Below are positions 1 to 8,940 of a DNA stretch of 34,957 bases, in pieces. Location: positions 1 to 34,957 of the forward strand of contig PBMZ01000147.1 in assembly GCA_002722955.1 (NCBI GenBank). The letters are read 5' to 3'. The stretch is from Planctomycetaceae bacterium (lineage in GTDB: Bacteria > Planctomycetota > Planctomycetia > Planctomycetales > Planctomycetaceae). Position 1 is the stretch's first letter; every line of letters begins with the position of its first letter. A program made the position numbers and the translations under genes. Below the pieces are notes generated by a model that was given only the letters and a program-made list of their open reading frames with translations, did no database searches and was not told the origin of the DNA.

Positions 1-375
1 GAAGGCTTCTTCCAAGAGGTCGAAGAGTTCACAAAGGACACCGCTGATGGTCTCGTCGTGCGTGAACAAGCACGGCGTGAGGTCGAAGGTGCACTGCGAG
101 AATTCGGTCACATGCGAAGCGCCGCGGACCGCATCAAGCAGCCAATGACCGAATTCACGCAGAATTTTGCCGACGACGACGAGTTTCACGGAAAAGTCAA
201 GAAGGCGTTGGCAACACCAATCGTGCAACTGCATATCGCCAGTGCACTTGGCCCGGCAACAAGTCTCGCGGATTTCGTTGCCGTGTTCGTGGTTGACCCG
301 ATGGCACAGCGAGATTACGGTGATAGCGAACGTCGCTTCGTCTCACCAACTACTCTCAACGATCTGATGCCATGA
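1..375 (+). CDS. C-terminal end of an unrecognised protein (5' truncated)
   Basis: The reading frame is open from the first base of the window to a TGA at 373-375, so the start lies outside. About 124 residues are visible. They are mostly charged and look helical at the N-terminal side (a run rich in E, R and K), followed by a more hydrophobic stretch near residues 75-100 containing DFVAVFVVDP. I do not recognise a family or catalytic motif. The stop codon overlaps the ATG of the next gene (ATGA, 372-375), so the two are probably translationally coupled and share a transcript. It could be the tail of a regulatory or cytoplasmic helical protein, but no function should be assigned from this fragment. 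Confidence 0.75.
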   Translation, partial: EGFFQEVEEFTKDTADGLVVREQARREVEGALREFGHMRSAADRIKQPMTEFTQNFADDDEFHGKVKKALATPIVQLHIASALGPATSLADFVAVFVVDPMAQRDYGDSERRFVSPTTLNDLMP

Positions 376-2291
376 AAAGAACAATTTGCGCATTCCTCGC
401 ACTTGCCCTGACAACTTCCTTCGGCTTCGCCGACTTGAAAGCGAACAAACTTTCCGATGCGGAAAAACGAAGTGGCTGGAGCCTTCTGTTTGATGGCAAG
501 ACCACGAAGGGTTGGCGGAACTACAAAAAAGACTCGATCAGCGATGGTTGGGTCGTCAAAGATGGTGCATTGACTCGCGCGGAGAAGGGCGCGGGCGACA
601 TCATCAGCGACAAGCAGTACAAGTACTTCGAGCTTTCCTTGGAATACAACATCTCGAAGGGAGGCAACAGCGGCTTGTTCTTTCATGTGAGCGAAGAATA
701 CAGCCGAGCACCGTGGAGCGGTCCCGAAATACAAATCCAAGACAACGTCGACGGACACGACAAACAGTTGTCAGGTTGGCTTTATCAGCTCTACAAGCCA
801 GTCAAACCAGCATGGGCCGTGAAGTTCGAAAACCAAGTGGGATACAAGAGCCCCGATGTTGCGGACGCGACGCGTCCCTTTGGCGAGTGGAATCTGATCT
901 ACCTGCGAATCGACAAGAATCAATGTGAAGTCTGTATGAATGGCGTCAGCTATTACTACTTCAAGTTGGGTACAAAGGACTGGAACGACCGCGTCGCGAA
1001 GAGCAAGTTTGCGAAATGGGAAGGCTTCGGCAAAGCCGGCAAAGGCTACATCGCCCTGCAAGATCACGGCAACCTCGTTTCGTTCCGCAATATCAAGATT
1101 CGCGAGCTTCCCGAAAGCGGCAAAGTTCCCGATCCCGTTGATGGAACATTGGATCTCAAAGCTGTTGAAGCATTTCCCGACATTACTTGGGAAGGCTATG
1201 AGGGCGTCGATGACGAAGGTCGAGTCAACAAAATCCGACCCTTGTTCTTAACTCACGCAGGAGACGGAACCAACCGCATCTTCGTCGGCCACCAATCGGG
1301 CATGATTCACGTTTTTGATAATGATCCCAAGGTAAAAAAGGCGAAGTTGTTCCTCGATATTCGCGAGCGAGTTCGTCAGTGGAAACTGGATAATGAGGAA
1401 GGCTTGCTGGGCCTTGCCTTTCATCCAAACTACAAAGAAAACGGCGAGTTCTTCATCAGCTACACTTTGGTCGACAAGCACATCAACATTCTCTCGCGTT
1501 TCAAGGTCTCGAAGAAAGACCCCAACAAGGCCGACCCAAAAAGCGAAGAGGTTGTGATGAAAATTCAACAACCGTTCGCAAACCATAACGGTGGTCCAAT
1601 CAAGTTCGGCAAAGACGGCTATCTGTACTTGGCCATGGGCGATGGCGGCGGGCGCAACGAACCCGAGCAAACAGCTCAAGACCTGACCAACGTGATGGGA
1701 TCGATGTTGCGAATCGACATCAACAACAAAGATGAAGGCAAAAACTATGCGATTCCGAAAGACAATCCGTTTATCGGTCGCAAAGGAGCCAAGCCGGAAA
1801 TCTACGCTTACGGATTCCGCAATCCGTGGCAAATCTCGTTCGATCGAGAGACAGGAGACCTATGGGTCGCTGACGTCGGACAAGACCTTTGGGAAGAAAT
1901 CCACGTCGTCAAGAAGGGCGGAAACTACGGCTGGAGCATTCGCGAAGGCAGCTACAACTTCAACAACAATCCGCCACGGAATCCGGAAAAGCCCATCGAT
2001 CCCGTGTGGGAATACGATCATCGCATCGGCAAATCGATTACTGGCGGATATGTTTACCGAGCTTCTCGGTTGCCCGAGTTGCAGGGAGCTTACCTCTACG
2101 GTGATTTTATCTCCGGCAAGATGTGGGCACTTTGGTATGACACAAAGTCTGGCAAGGTGATCAAGAACATGTCGATCCCCAGCAAGGGCTTGCCGATTTG
2201 GGCTTACGGCGAAGATGAAGCCGGCGAGGTCTACTACATGATCGAATCCGTGAACGGCAAGGGAATCTTTAAGTACGAACGAACTAAGTAA
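372..2291 (+). CDS. Secreted DUF1080 (3-keto-disaccharide hydrolase-like) + PQQ-type glucose/sorbosone dehydrogenase fusion
   Basis: A 639-residue exported two-domain protein. Residues 1-20 form a signal peptide ending SFGFA. Residues about 34-245 match DUF1080/3-keto-glycoside hydrolase, a concanavalin-like fold, with the typical GWSLLFDGKTTKGW opening and the GNSGLFFH and GPEIQIQD segments. Residues about 285-635 are a beta-propeller of the glucose/sorbosone dehydrogenase type, with EEGLLGLAFHPNY, YLAMGDGGG, YGFRNPWQ and ADVGQDLWEEI. Known soluble members oxidise sugars using PQQ. Planctomycetes carry many such fusions and their substrates are mostly unknown, so a periplasmic role in carbohydrate attack is an inference. 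The ATG overlaps the preceding stop codon (ATGA). No terminator is obvious behind it. Confidence 0.93.
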   Translation: MKRTICAFLALALTTSFGFADLKANKLSDAEKRSGWSLLFDGKTTKGWRNYKKDSISDGWVVKDGALTRAEKGAGDIISDKQYKYFELSLEYNISKGGNSGLFFHVSEEYSRAPWSGPEIQIQDNVDGHDKQLSGWLYQLYKPVKPAWAVKFENQVGYKSPDVADATRPFGEWNLIYLRIDKNQCEVCMNGVSYYYFKLGTKDWNDRVAKSKFAKWEGFGKAGKGYIALQDHGNLVSFRNIKIRELPESGKVPDPVDGTLDLKAVEAFPDITWEGYEGVDDEGRVNKIRPLFLTHAGDGTNRIFVGHQSGMIHVFDNDPKVKKAKLFLDIRERVRQWKLDNEEGLLGLAFHPNYKENGEFFISYTLVDKHINILSRFKVSKKDPNKADPKSEEVVMKIQQPFANHNGGPIKFGKDGYLYLAMGDGGGRNEPEQTAQDLTNVMGSMLRIDINNKDEGKNYAIPKDNPFIGRKGAKPEIYAYGFRNPWQISFDRETGDLWVADVGQDLWEEIHVVKKGGNYGWSIREGSYNFNNNPPRNPEKPIDPVWEYDHRIGKSITGGYVYRASRLPELQGAYLYGDFISGKMWALWYDTKSGKVIKNMSIPSKGLPIWAYGEDEAGEVYYMIESVNGKGIFKYERTK

Positions 2292-2405
2292 GCGAGCCAG
2301 CTGTCTACTGGCATGAGTACGCTTATGAGTTTGGCATTGTTTAACGCCCAGCCGTAGGCGCCGGCCAATTCTTCCCATCGTCACGACTCTCGCATCAGTC
2401 TCGAC

Positions 2406-3901
2406 ATGCGCGATACATTCAAACTGGTTTCTTGGGCAATCTTGCTCGTCGGTTGGGGCATATTTGTCATTGGTGCCTTGATCGAAGGCAAGGAACCGAT
2501 CGCCATTTCGTACGGGATCGCCGCAGTCATCAGCATGGCTTGCTGGGCCGTCGCGTTGTCGTGGTTGTTTGGACTGCGCCGTCGCGTGGCTGGATTTCTA
2601 GAGCTGCCGCTGTCAGACGCTGTTCTTCAAGAAAAGAACATCAGCGCGACTCGACTGGCAGATCTGCGTCGAACTCTCGAAAAGATGTGCGAAGAGCAAC
2701 GAAGTTCGGTATCGACCCGCACAATGCCATCTCGATCAACGGCTTACAGTGGAACAACATCGAGACGAAGCCCTTACAATGGGCTAGCTTCGAGCTGCAA
2801 TCGGGCTACTACGAAAACTATCCCACCAATGCGGTCTACTTCTTAACGATAGACGACCGCCGATTTGTTGCTTATGTGATCCCCCATGGCACTTCCCATC
2901 ACGCATATCTTGATGAGGAAATGGTCGGTACAATGGGGGCTGGAATGCTGCAAATTTACACAGCATCAATCGAAGTCGGCAACGCTGCCTTCACCGCCCT
3001 GATGCGCGACTCCGCTCAGAATTCCATTTATCGCGAAAAGCTCTTGCACGTTTCATCGATCGGACCAGGGCATCCAGGGCAAACGATCCGCACAGTCGAT
3101 CGGGACCGCGTCGATTTGGAAAAAATCATCTTGCCACCCGAGATTGTCGAGGTCTTGCAGCACAGCGTCTCAACCCGATTACAACATCACGAGATGCTCG
3201 AACGGCATGGGCACACATCCAAGACCGGCGTGCTTTTGCACGGTCCGCCTGGTACGGGCAAGACGTTAATGTCCAAATACTTAGTCGGTGCCTGGGACAA
3301 ATTCACCGCGATCGCGCCGATGGGAATGCAAGTCGAAACACTGCGTGAAGCGTTTCGGCTGGCTTCGTACTTGCAGCCATCATTGATTGTCATCGAAGAT
3401 GTCGATCTGCTAGCTGAACGTCGCGAGACGAACGCCAATGTCACCGGTTTGCAAGAACTGATGAATGAAATGGACGGGTTAGCAATGACGGCGGAAACCA
3501 TCGTCATCATGACCACGAACCGTCCGGAAATCCTGGAGCCGGCGTTGGCATCGCGGCCGGGTCGCGTTTCCCAGGCGATCCACTTTCCGCTGCCTGATGA
3601 CTCGTTGCGAGAGCGATTGTTCAAGCTCTATTGTGGCGAGGCATCGGTTGCCGACGTCAACTTGGCCAAGTGGGTCGAGAGAACGAACGGCTCCAGTCCT
3701 GCGTTCTTGGAAGAGCTCTGCAAGCGAGCCCTGATCTTCGCCGCTGAACGAACGGGCGATGCCGCTTCATTATCACTCGCACAAGAAGACTTCGATTGCG
3801 CAATCTACGAGTTGGTCGTCTTTGGCGGGCAACTGACGGCAGGAATCCTAGGATTTCCCAGTCGCGCCGATGATGGAAGCGAAATGGACGGGATTCTCTA
3901 A
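2406..3901 (+). CDS. Membrane-anchored AAA ATPase, interrupted by an apparent -1 frameshift near 2680-2700
   Basis: The N-terminal part (from ATG 2406) has two hydrophobic helices, about residues 8-28 and 36-58, followed by a charged helix ending near EKMCEEQR. Coding sense then continues in another frame from about 2700 (KFGIDPHNAISINGL) to the TAA at 3899-3901. The ATPase half contains Walker A GPPGTGKT (about 3242-3265), Walker B LIVIEDVD (about 3385-3408), a sensor-1-like IVIMTTNRPE and an arginine-finger region ASRPGR, as in the BCS1/FtsH/Cdc48-like AAA class. Such proteins remodel or extract proteins; the partner here is unknown. The overlapping frame-2 reading before 2700 is rich in R, S and H and looks like a shadow, and there is no good in-frame start near the join. 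One extra A in the AAAA run at 2680-2683 would restore a single product of about 499 residues. This may be a sequencing indel or a broken gene. Confidence 0.78.
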
Positions 3902-3936
3902 GTATCTGAAATCCAGATTTCTGATTTGAGATTCAA

Positions 3937-3954
3937 GATTTGAAATTTCAAATC
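3937..3954. terminator. Palindrome between convergent genes
   Basis: A perfect 18-nt palindrome (GATTTGAAATTTCAAATC) lies between the AAA gene and the convergent DUF1501 gene, overlapping the last codons of the latter. It is AT-rich, so it would be a weak terminator at best; similar AAATC/GATTT words are repeated just upstream (3908-3930). Confidence 0.35.
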
Positions 3955-5306
3955 AGCTCGTCAATCACATTGCCTTCATAAAGCACGGGCACAGGCCGGC
4001 CATCATGATAGTGGACTCGGTCCGTGGGAATTCCCATCTGCCGATAGATGGTCGCCAGCACATCGTTGAAGTGAACGGGGCGATCATGAGGCACTTCGGC
4101 TCGAGCGTTGCTGGTACCGATCACTTGGCCGGTCTTCATGCCGCCGCCAGTCATCACGACTGAAAAGACGTCGGACCAGTGATCTCGACCAGCGTTGTTG
4201 TTGACTTTGGGTGTGCGACCAAACTCGGTGATGACCGCAACGATCGTGTCTTCCAACATACCGCGTTGTTTCATGTCATCGAGTAACGCAGACACCGCGC
4301 GGTCAAATGCTGGAAGTCGGTCCTGTTTCAGCCGCTTGAAGTTGGTGGTGTGAGTATCCCACTCCTGATTGATCGAGAAGTTCACCAAAGTAAACGGAAC
4401 GCCTGCTTCTGCTAACCGTCGAGCAAGGATCGCTTCTTGACCTTCGCGCGTGTTTCCGTATCGCTCGCGCAGCTCAACAGGCTCCCGCGAAAGATCGAAA
4501 GCGTTCCGAGTCGTCTCGTTGCTTAACATCGAATAGGCGCGTTGGTTGAAGACGTTCATGCCTTCCATCATGCCGGAGTTGTCCAGTTCGCGTGGAAGTT
4601 GATCTAGTTCGCTGAGCAATTGCAATCGATGATCGAAGCGTCTCAAATCGACGGCCTTCGACAAGCTTAGATTCGGCGGCATGGCAAACGCGCTCTTAGC
4701 GCTGGACGGCGGCATGCCTGACTCAAACGGATCGTACGCAAGCCCCAAGAAGTGTGCCGCCGCGTAGCGAACGCGATCACCCAACTGGCCCTTGTCCGGA
4801 ACGCAAACGTATGGTGGCAGTCCCCGTTTTGCCGCGCCTCGAATCTTGGCAACGATCGAACCCATCGAAGGCTTGTCATTGCGATTCTTGGTCGTTGTAT
4901 TCGCGCCGATGTAGTTGTAACCCGTCAGCACCCAATGGATGGCAGCTTCATGACTCGGCGTGGCGTGATAAACGCTTCGCAGTACGTTGAAGTCGTGAAC
5001 TCGTTGAGCCAAAAGCGGAAGATGCTCGCTGCATTGATAGCCGGGCAAGCTGGTCGAGACCGGTTTGAACTCGCCGCGAAATTCGGCCGGAGCATTGGGT
5101 TTCAAGTCCCACGTGTCTTGGTGAGCACATCCGCCTTGCAGCAAGATCACGATGGCTTGCTTTGCTGGCGGGCCAGATGACTGATCGGCAGCCTTTAATT
5201 TCGAGGCCACTGCTGGCAACCCAAACGCTCCAACAGCAACGCTACTGCTCTTTAGCAACCAACGGCGATTGAATTTGCTTGTAGCCGATTCGTTTTGTTT
5301 GCTCAT
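3948..5306 (-). CDS. Tat-exported DUF1501 protein
   Basis: A DUF1501 protein, a large planctomycete family related in fold to sulfatases/alkaline phosphatases. The N-terminus carries a twin-arginine signal (NRRWLLKSSSVAVGAFG, about residues 12-30 from the chosen start). Typical family segments follow: AIVILLQGGCAHQDTWDLKP, then HLPLLAQR, SHEAAIHWVLTG, TEFGRTP and GRDHW, the last with the conserved His. In these genomes DUF1501 genes often sit beside DUF1549/DUF1553 cytochrome-type genes, but none is visible here. The biochemical role of the family is not established. I chose the ATG at 5306 because it places the Tat motif close to the N-terminus; an in-frame GTG at 5366 would add 20 residues and cannot be excluded. 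The gene converges on the AAA ATPase gene. Confidence 0.92.
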   Translation of the reverse strand: MSKQNESATSKFNRRWLLKSSSVAVGAFGLPAVASKLKAADQSSGPPAKQAIVILLQGGCAHQDTWDLKPNAPAEFRGEFKPVSTSLPGYQCSEHLPLLAQRVHDFNVLRSVYHATPSHEAAIHWVLTGYNYIGANTTTKNRNDKPSMGSIVAKIRGAAKRGLPPYVCVPDKGQLGDRVRYAAAHFLGLAYDPFESGMPPSSAKSAFAMPPNLSLSKAVDLRRFDHRLQLLSELDQLPRELDNSGMMEGMNVFNQRAYSMLSNETTRNAFDLSREPVELRERYGNTREGQEAILARRLAEAGVPFTLVNFSINQEWDTHTTNFKRLKQDRLPAFDRAVSALLDDMKQRGMLEDTIVAVITEFGRTPKVNNNAGRDHWSDVFSVVMTGGGMKTGQVIGTSNARAEVPHDRPVHFNDVLATIYRQMGIPTDRVHYHDGRPVPVLYEGNVIDELI

Positions 5307-5444
5307 CAATGATTCTCGCACGGAACGAAACGTTTCGTCGATCTTTTGCTTAACAGTATATTGCACTACGCTTTGGCAATAAACGCAATAGCATGTACCA
5401 CCGCTTCCTTAACATCGATCGGCAAATTTGACAGATTCACTCTA

Positions 5445-6271
5445 ATGAAATCCATCGACGCCCTTTTGCCACCAACTCGGAAGATTCGACCATCAAAGCC
5501 ATTCACGAAAACTGCTACGACTATCCGCAATACTGGGATCTTGCCTTTCGTGACGAGACACCATTCGAAGCAGATTTTATTCAGGCCGCAGCGACCAAGT
5601 ATTGCCCCTTCAAAGCTGGCCGCTTGCTTGAGTTTGGCTGCGGTGGCGGGCGGCTTGTCATTGAAATGGCAAGCCGAGGGTTCGATGTGGCCGGGTTTGA
5701 TTTGAGCGAACCAGCTATCAAATACCTCAAGCGACGATTGCGGAGAAGTCGACTTTCAGCGGAAGTCTACGTCGACGACATGACCGAATTTCGTCGCAAG
5801 AAGAAAGCCGATGTTGGCTATTGCATGATCAATACTTTTCGCCACTTGGCAAATGAAGCCGAAGCAATTTCTCACCTGAAGTGCGTCGCTGCCGCCTTGC
5901 GAAAAGGCGGCATCTACATTCTTGGGCTTCACTTGCTGCCACCGGATGCCGACGAGGAAGACGGTGAACGCTGGACTGCTCGGCACGGTCAAACAAAGGT
6001 AACCATGACGCTTCGAGTCCTTGAGTTTCATCGGCGGCAGCGATACGAGATCGTCCGGTTTTCAATGCGAGTCAGCAGGGCGGGCCGCGACTTGCGATTT
6101 CGGACGGACTATCGCTTGCGGATCTACACGGCGGCACAAATGAAAGCGTTGATCAATAGTGGCCCGGAGTTCGAACTTCTTAACGTTTACGATTTCTGCT
6201 ACGAAATCGAGGAGCCACTGAAGTTGAACGACGACTTAGGCGATACCGTGTTGATTCTGCAGCGACGTTGA
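5445..6271 (+). CDS. Class I SAM-dependent methyltransferase with uncertain or frameshifted 5' end
   Basis: The protein shows the SAM-binding motif I LLEFGCGGGRLVIEMA, followed by the acidic motif II region GFDLSEPAIKYLKRR, DDMTEF, and the post-motif segment LRKGGIYILGLHLLPP, a class I Rossmann methyltransferase. The substrate is unknown. The frame with motif I is open from 5432 and encodes a convincing N-terminus (IHENCYDYPQYWDLAFRDE, about 5501-5557), but it has no ATG or GTG; the first usual start is a TTG at 5624, immediately before motif I, which would remove the N-terminal helix. An ATG at 5445 lies in another frame, and one extra T in the TTTT run at 5464-5467 would join it to the coding frame. 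I therefore place the start at 5445 with a probable indel. The catalytic half is intact. Confidence 0.82.
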
Positions 6272-6343
6272 ATCAAAGAAGCCGGGTTTCTATGACAGCT
6301 GCAATCTTGGCAAGTTGTCCATACTGGGGGCGTCTGGTAGGCT

Positions 6344-6394
6344 GGATGTTTGCGTGACCGTGATGCTATCACCACGGTGCCTCTCCAAACATCC
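6344..6394. promoter_or_regulatory. Two-part hairpin in the lysA leader
   Basis: Outer arms GGATGTTTG (6344-6352) and CAAACATCC (6386-6394) enclose inner arms ACCGTG and CACGGT, giving a two-part hairpin about 40 nt before the lysA start. There is no T-run after it. It could be an mRNA leader structure, a binding site or an intergenic repeat; it does not resemble a lysine riboswitch, which is much longer. Confidence 0.4.
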
Positions 6395-6433
6395 TCGCCA
6401 TTACCCACCAACACTTGCATTTGAGATCCGACC

Positions 6434-7672
6434 GTGACGACCAAGCCCTTGCCAATTGATTCGAAAACCATCCGCCAACTCGCCGAGACCTATCCGACAC
6501 CGTTTCATCTTTACGACGAAAAGTCGATTCGCGCGAACGCTCGCCGGCTAAACGCAGCATTCGCTTGGTGCGAGGGATTCAAGGAATACTTTGCTGTCAA
6601 AGCCACGCCCAATCCTCATCTGATCAAAATCCTGAAAGAGGAAGGCTTCGGCGTCGATTGCTCCAGCATAGCGGAATTGGTGTTGTCCGAACGCATTGGA
6701 CTAACGGGCGACGAAATCATGTTCACGTCGAACAACACGCCCGCGAACGAATTTGCGAAGGCTAAGGAACTCGGAGCAATCCTGAACCTAGACGATTTCA
6801 CGCACATCGAGTTCCTGGACAAGTACGTCGGAATGCCAAAGACGATTTGCTTCCGGTACAACCCCGGTCCATTGCGTGAAGGCAACGTCATCATTGGCAG
6901 TCCCGAAGAAGCCAAGTACGGTTTTACTCGCAGCCAACTTTTGGAAGCGTATGGAATCTGCAAGTCACGCGGCGTCGAACGCTTTGGCCTACATACGATG
7001 GTGGCGTCGAACGAATTGAATCACGAGTTCTTCGTCGAGACCGCACGGATGCTGTTTGAATTGGCCGTTGAAATCAAACAGCTACACGGCATTCAGTTGG
7101 ACTTCGTGAACCTTGGTGGCGGAATCGGCATTCCCTATCGTCCTGAAGACCAAGCCATTGATCTTGAGAAGCTCGGAGCCGACATCAAAGCCGAATATGA
7201 CCGTCTGCAGGTTGCTCCGTTGAACGTCTTGATGGAGAACGGTCGCATGGTGACGGGACCATACGGGTGCCTTGTCACGAAGGCGATTCACAAAAAAGAC
7301 ATCTACAAGAACTACATCGGCGTTGACGCTTGCATGGCCAACTTAATGCGACCGGGCATGTACGAGGCGTACCATCACATCAGTGTTCTTGGCAAGGAGT
7401 CGGCGACGCACGATCGAACTTACGATGTCGTTGGATCGCTATGCGAGAACAATGACAAGTTCGCCGTTGATCGCCAATTGCCGCAAATCGACATCGACGA
7501 TCTTGTTGTCATCCACGACACGGGAGCACACGGCCACTCGATGGGCTTTCAATACAATGGCAAGCTGCGTTCGGCGGAACTGCTACTGAAAGAAGACGGC
7601 AGCGCCCAAGAAATCCGCCGCGCCGAAACGCTGGATGATTACTTTGCCACGCTGGAGTTTCCAACGGTTTGA
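6434..7672 (+). CDS. lysA: Diaminopimelate decarboxylase
   Basis: A fold-type III PLP enzyme of 412 residues, the usual length. It catalyses the last step of lysine synthesis, meso-diaminopimelate to L-lysine plus CO2, in the cytoplasm. The PLP-binding lysine is K56 in YFAVKATPNP. Other family landmarks are the phosphate-binding glycine loop NLGGGIGIPY, ENGRMVTGP and, from the partner subunit, GVDACMANLMRPGMY and GAHGHSMGFQYNG. Planctomycete members of this branch are somewhat divergent from E. coli LysA, and a related decarboxylase specificity (for example carboxynorspermidine) is possible but less likely from these motifs. Translation probably starts at GTG 6434. The gene stands alone, behind the methyltransferase gene and a leader hairpin at 6344-6394. 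Confidence 0.88.
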   Translation: MTTKPLPIDSKTIRQLAETYPTPFHLYDEKSIRANARRLNAAFAWCEGFKEYFAVKATPNPHLIKILKEEGFGVDCSSIAELVLSERIGLTGDEIMFTSNNTPANEFAKAKELGAILNLDDFTHIEFLDKYVGMPKTICFRYNPGPLREGNVIIGSPEEAKYGFTRSQLLEAYGICKSRGVERFGLHTMVASNELNHEFFVETARMLFELAVEIKQLHGIQLDFVNLGGGIGIPYRPEDQAIDLEKLGADIKAEYDRLQVAPLNVLMENGRMVTGPYGCLVTKAIHKKDIYKNYIGVDACMANLMRPGMYEAYHHISVLGKESATHDRTYDVVGSLCENNDKFAVDRQLPQIDIDDLVVIHDTGAHGHSMGFQYNGKLRSAELLLKEDGSAQEIRRAETLDDYFATLEFPTV

Positions 7673-7766
7673 GGGCCGAAGGGCTTGCAATTAATCCACA
7701 GTGCACACTGCCGCAGATGCTGTACAACGGACATACTTGATGCGCCCGACGAAAGCTGGATTCATC

Positions 7767-7832
7767 GTAGCCACGCTCGCCAGAGCGGGGAGAATTACTA
7801 GCTGTTTCCCACCGTCTGACGACGGTGGCTAC
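7767..7832. repeat. Intergenic palindromic repeat GTAGCCAC...GTGGCTAC
   Basis: Terminal arms GTAGCCAC (7767-7774) and GTGGCTAC (7825-7832) enclose two smaller palindromic units, CGCTCGCCAGAGCG and CACCGTCTGACGACGGTG. This double-hairpin layout is like REP/BIME-type intergenic repeats. It lies between the convergent lysA and enolase-superfamily genes and may also serve as a terminator. Confidence 0.6.
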
Positions 7833-7866
7833 ATTATTGTTAGACGCATCATCCTTGCGTCGTGCC

Positions 7867-8940
7867 TTAAACCTTCGAATAGAAGGCCAGCTTATCGCGA
7901 TCTAATTCAATGCCATGTCCAGGACGATCTGGCGCGAGAGCCATGCCATCTTGGAATTGAATGGGTTCGACAGCCAACTCGTTCCAGATCAAGTCTGAGA
8001 ATTCCAAGCAAAGGCACTCGGGCAAACTGGCTGCCAAATGCACACCCAGTTCCAGGATCGTATTGCCCAACGCAACGGGGATGCCGTAATCCGCCGCCAA
8101 CCACGCCGCCGCGCGGGATGTGCTGATGGAGTCGTGCAAATTGATAACGTCAACAGCGTTGTGTTCGAGCAATCGTCGCTTGCCTGAAAAGCCGAGGTAC
8201 TCGCCCGTGTTGACTCGCGTTCTTGTCAGCTCGGCACACAGTCGGCGATAGCCTTCGTAATCGTCTCGCGTGATGGGATCCTCGATCCAAAAGATCTCGT
8301 GGCCAGCATCTTCGTATGTGCGGATGCGGATCATGGTTTCTTTCGCCGTCCACGCTTCGTTGGCGTCGACCATCACGCGCACATCGTCACCCATCACTTC
8401 CTTGACGATTCCCAACCGCTTGAGATCCCATGAGATATCGGGGTGACCAACCTTTGTCTTGACTGCTCGGAAACCACGATCATGAAAGCGTTGCAGCTTG
8501 GCTCGAAACTGATCGTCATCCAATCGAAAATCCAGCGTGCTTGCATAGGCCGGCACGGCGGGACTCTCGCCACCAAGGACTTGATAGAGCGGTTGATCGT
8601 TTTGTTTGGCGATCAGATCCCAAAGGGCGGTTTCGACCGCGACCGTCAAGTAGCCTCCGCCGACGTTGCCTCCGCGCGGTCGAGTGATTCGTTGTGCCAA
8701 TCCAAATGGGGAATGGCCACTGATGCTTGGCCAGATTCCATATTCAAATTGAGACTTCTGGTCCGAGAGGCTCGGTGTCGGTGTTCCTTGCTGCAACTGG
8801 AACCCACAACCGGAATGGCCATCGTCGGTGTGTAATTCGACGACCGTCATCCAATGGGCCTCGAACCTGACTTGTGAATCGCCGATCGGTTCTCGGAGCG
8901 GAAGATGCAACCGATGTAAGTCAAAAGATGTGATCTTCAT
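7867..8940 (-). CDS. Enolase-superfamily (mandelate racemase/muconate lactonizing-type) enzyme
   Basis: A 357-residue TIM-barrel enzyme of the enolase superfamily. Enzymes of this group abstract a proton alpha to a carboxylate and stabilise the enolate with Mg2+. The visible active-site elements are the KxK motif K161/K163 (AVKTKVG), metal ligands D192 (VMVDANEAW), E220 (WIEDPI) and E247 (NTGEYLGF), and D270 in NLHDS. The N-terminal capping domain (residues 1-115) is complete. The exact substrate cannot be read from sequence; sugar-acid dehydratase or muconate/mandelate-like activities are candidates. No sugar-acid catabolic gene is adjacent, so the neighbourhood gives no clue. It is convergent with lysA and followed by a palindromic repeat. 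Confidence 0.88.
   Translation of the reverse strand: MKITSFDLHRLHLPLREPIGDSQVRFEAHWMTVVELHTDDGHSGCGFQLQQGTPTPSLSDQKSQFEYGIWPSISGHSPFGLAQRITRPRGGNVGGGYLTVAVETALWDLIAKQNDQPLYQVLGGESPAVPAYASTLDFRLDDDQFRAKLQRFHDRGFRAVKTKVGHPDISWDLKRLGIVKEVMGDDVRVMVDANEAWTAKETMIRIRTYEDAGHEIFWIEDPITRDDYEGYRRLCAELTRTRVNTGEYLGFSGKRRLLEHNAVDVINLHDSISTSRAAAWLAADYGIPVALGNTILELGVHLAASLPECLCLEFSDLIWNELAVEPIQFQDGMALAPDRPGHGIELDRDKLAFYSKV

Noticed and set aside
1248..1832. 194-codon minus-strand ORF opposite the sugar-dehydrogenase gene
   Set aside because: Shadow of the propeller domain; no own motif or ribosome-binding site.
2432..2700. N-terminal part of the long AAA-frame ORF as a real coding segment
   Set aside because: Rich in R, H, S and W, while the overlapping frame gives two transmembrane helices; it is a shadow.
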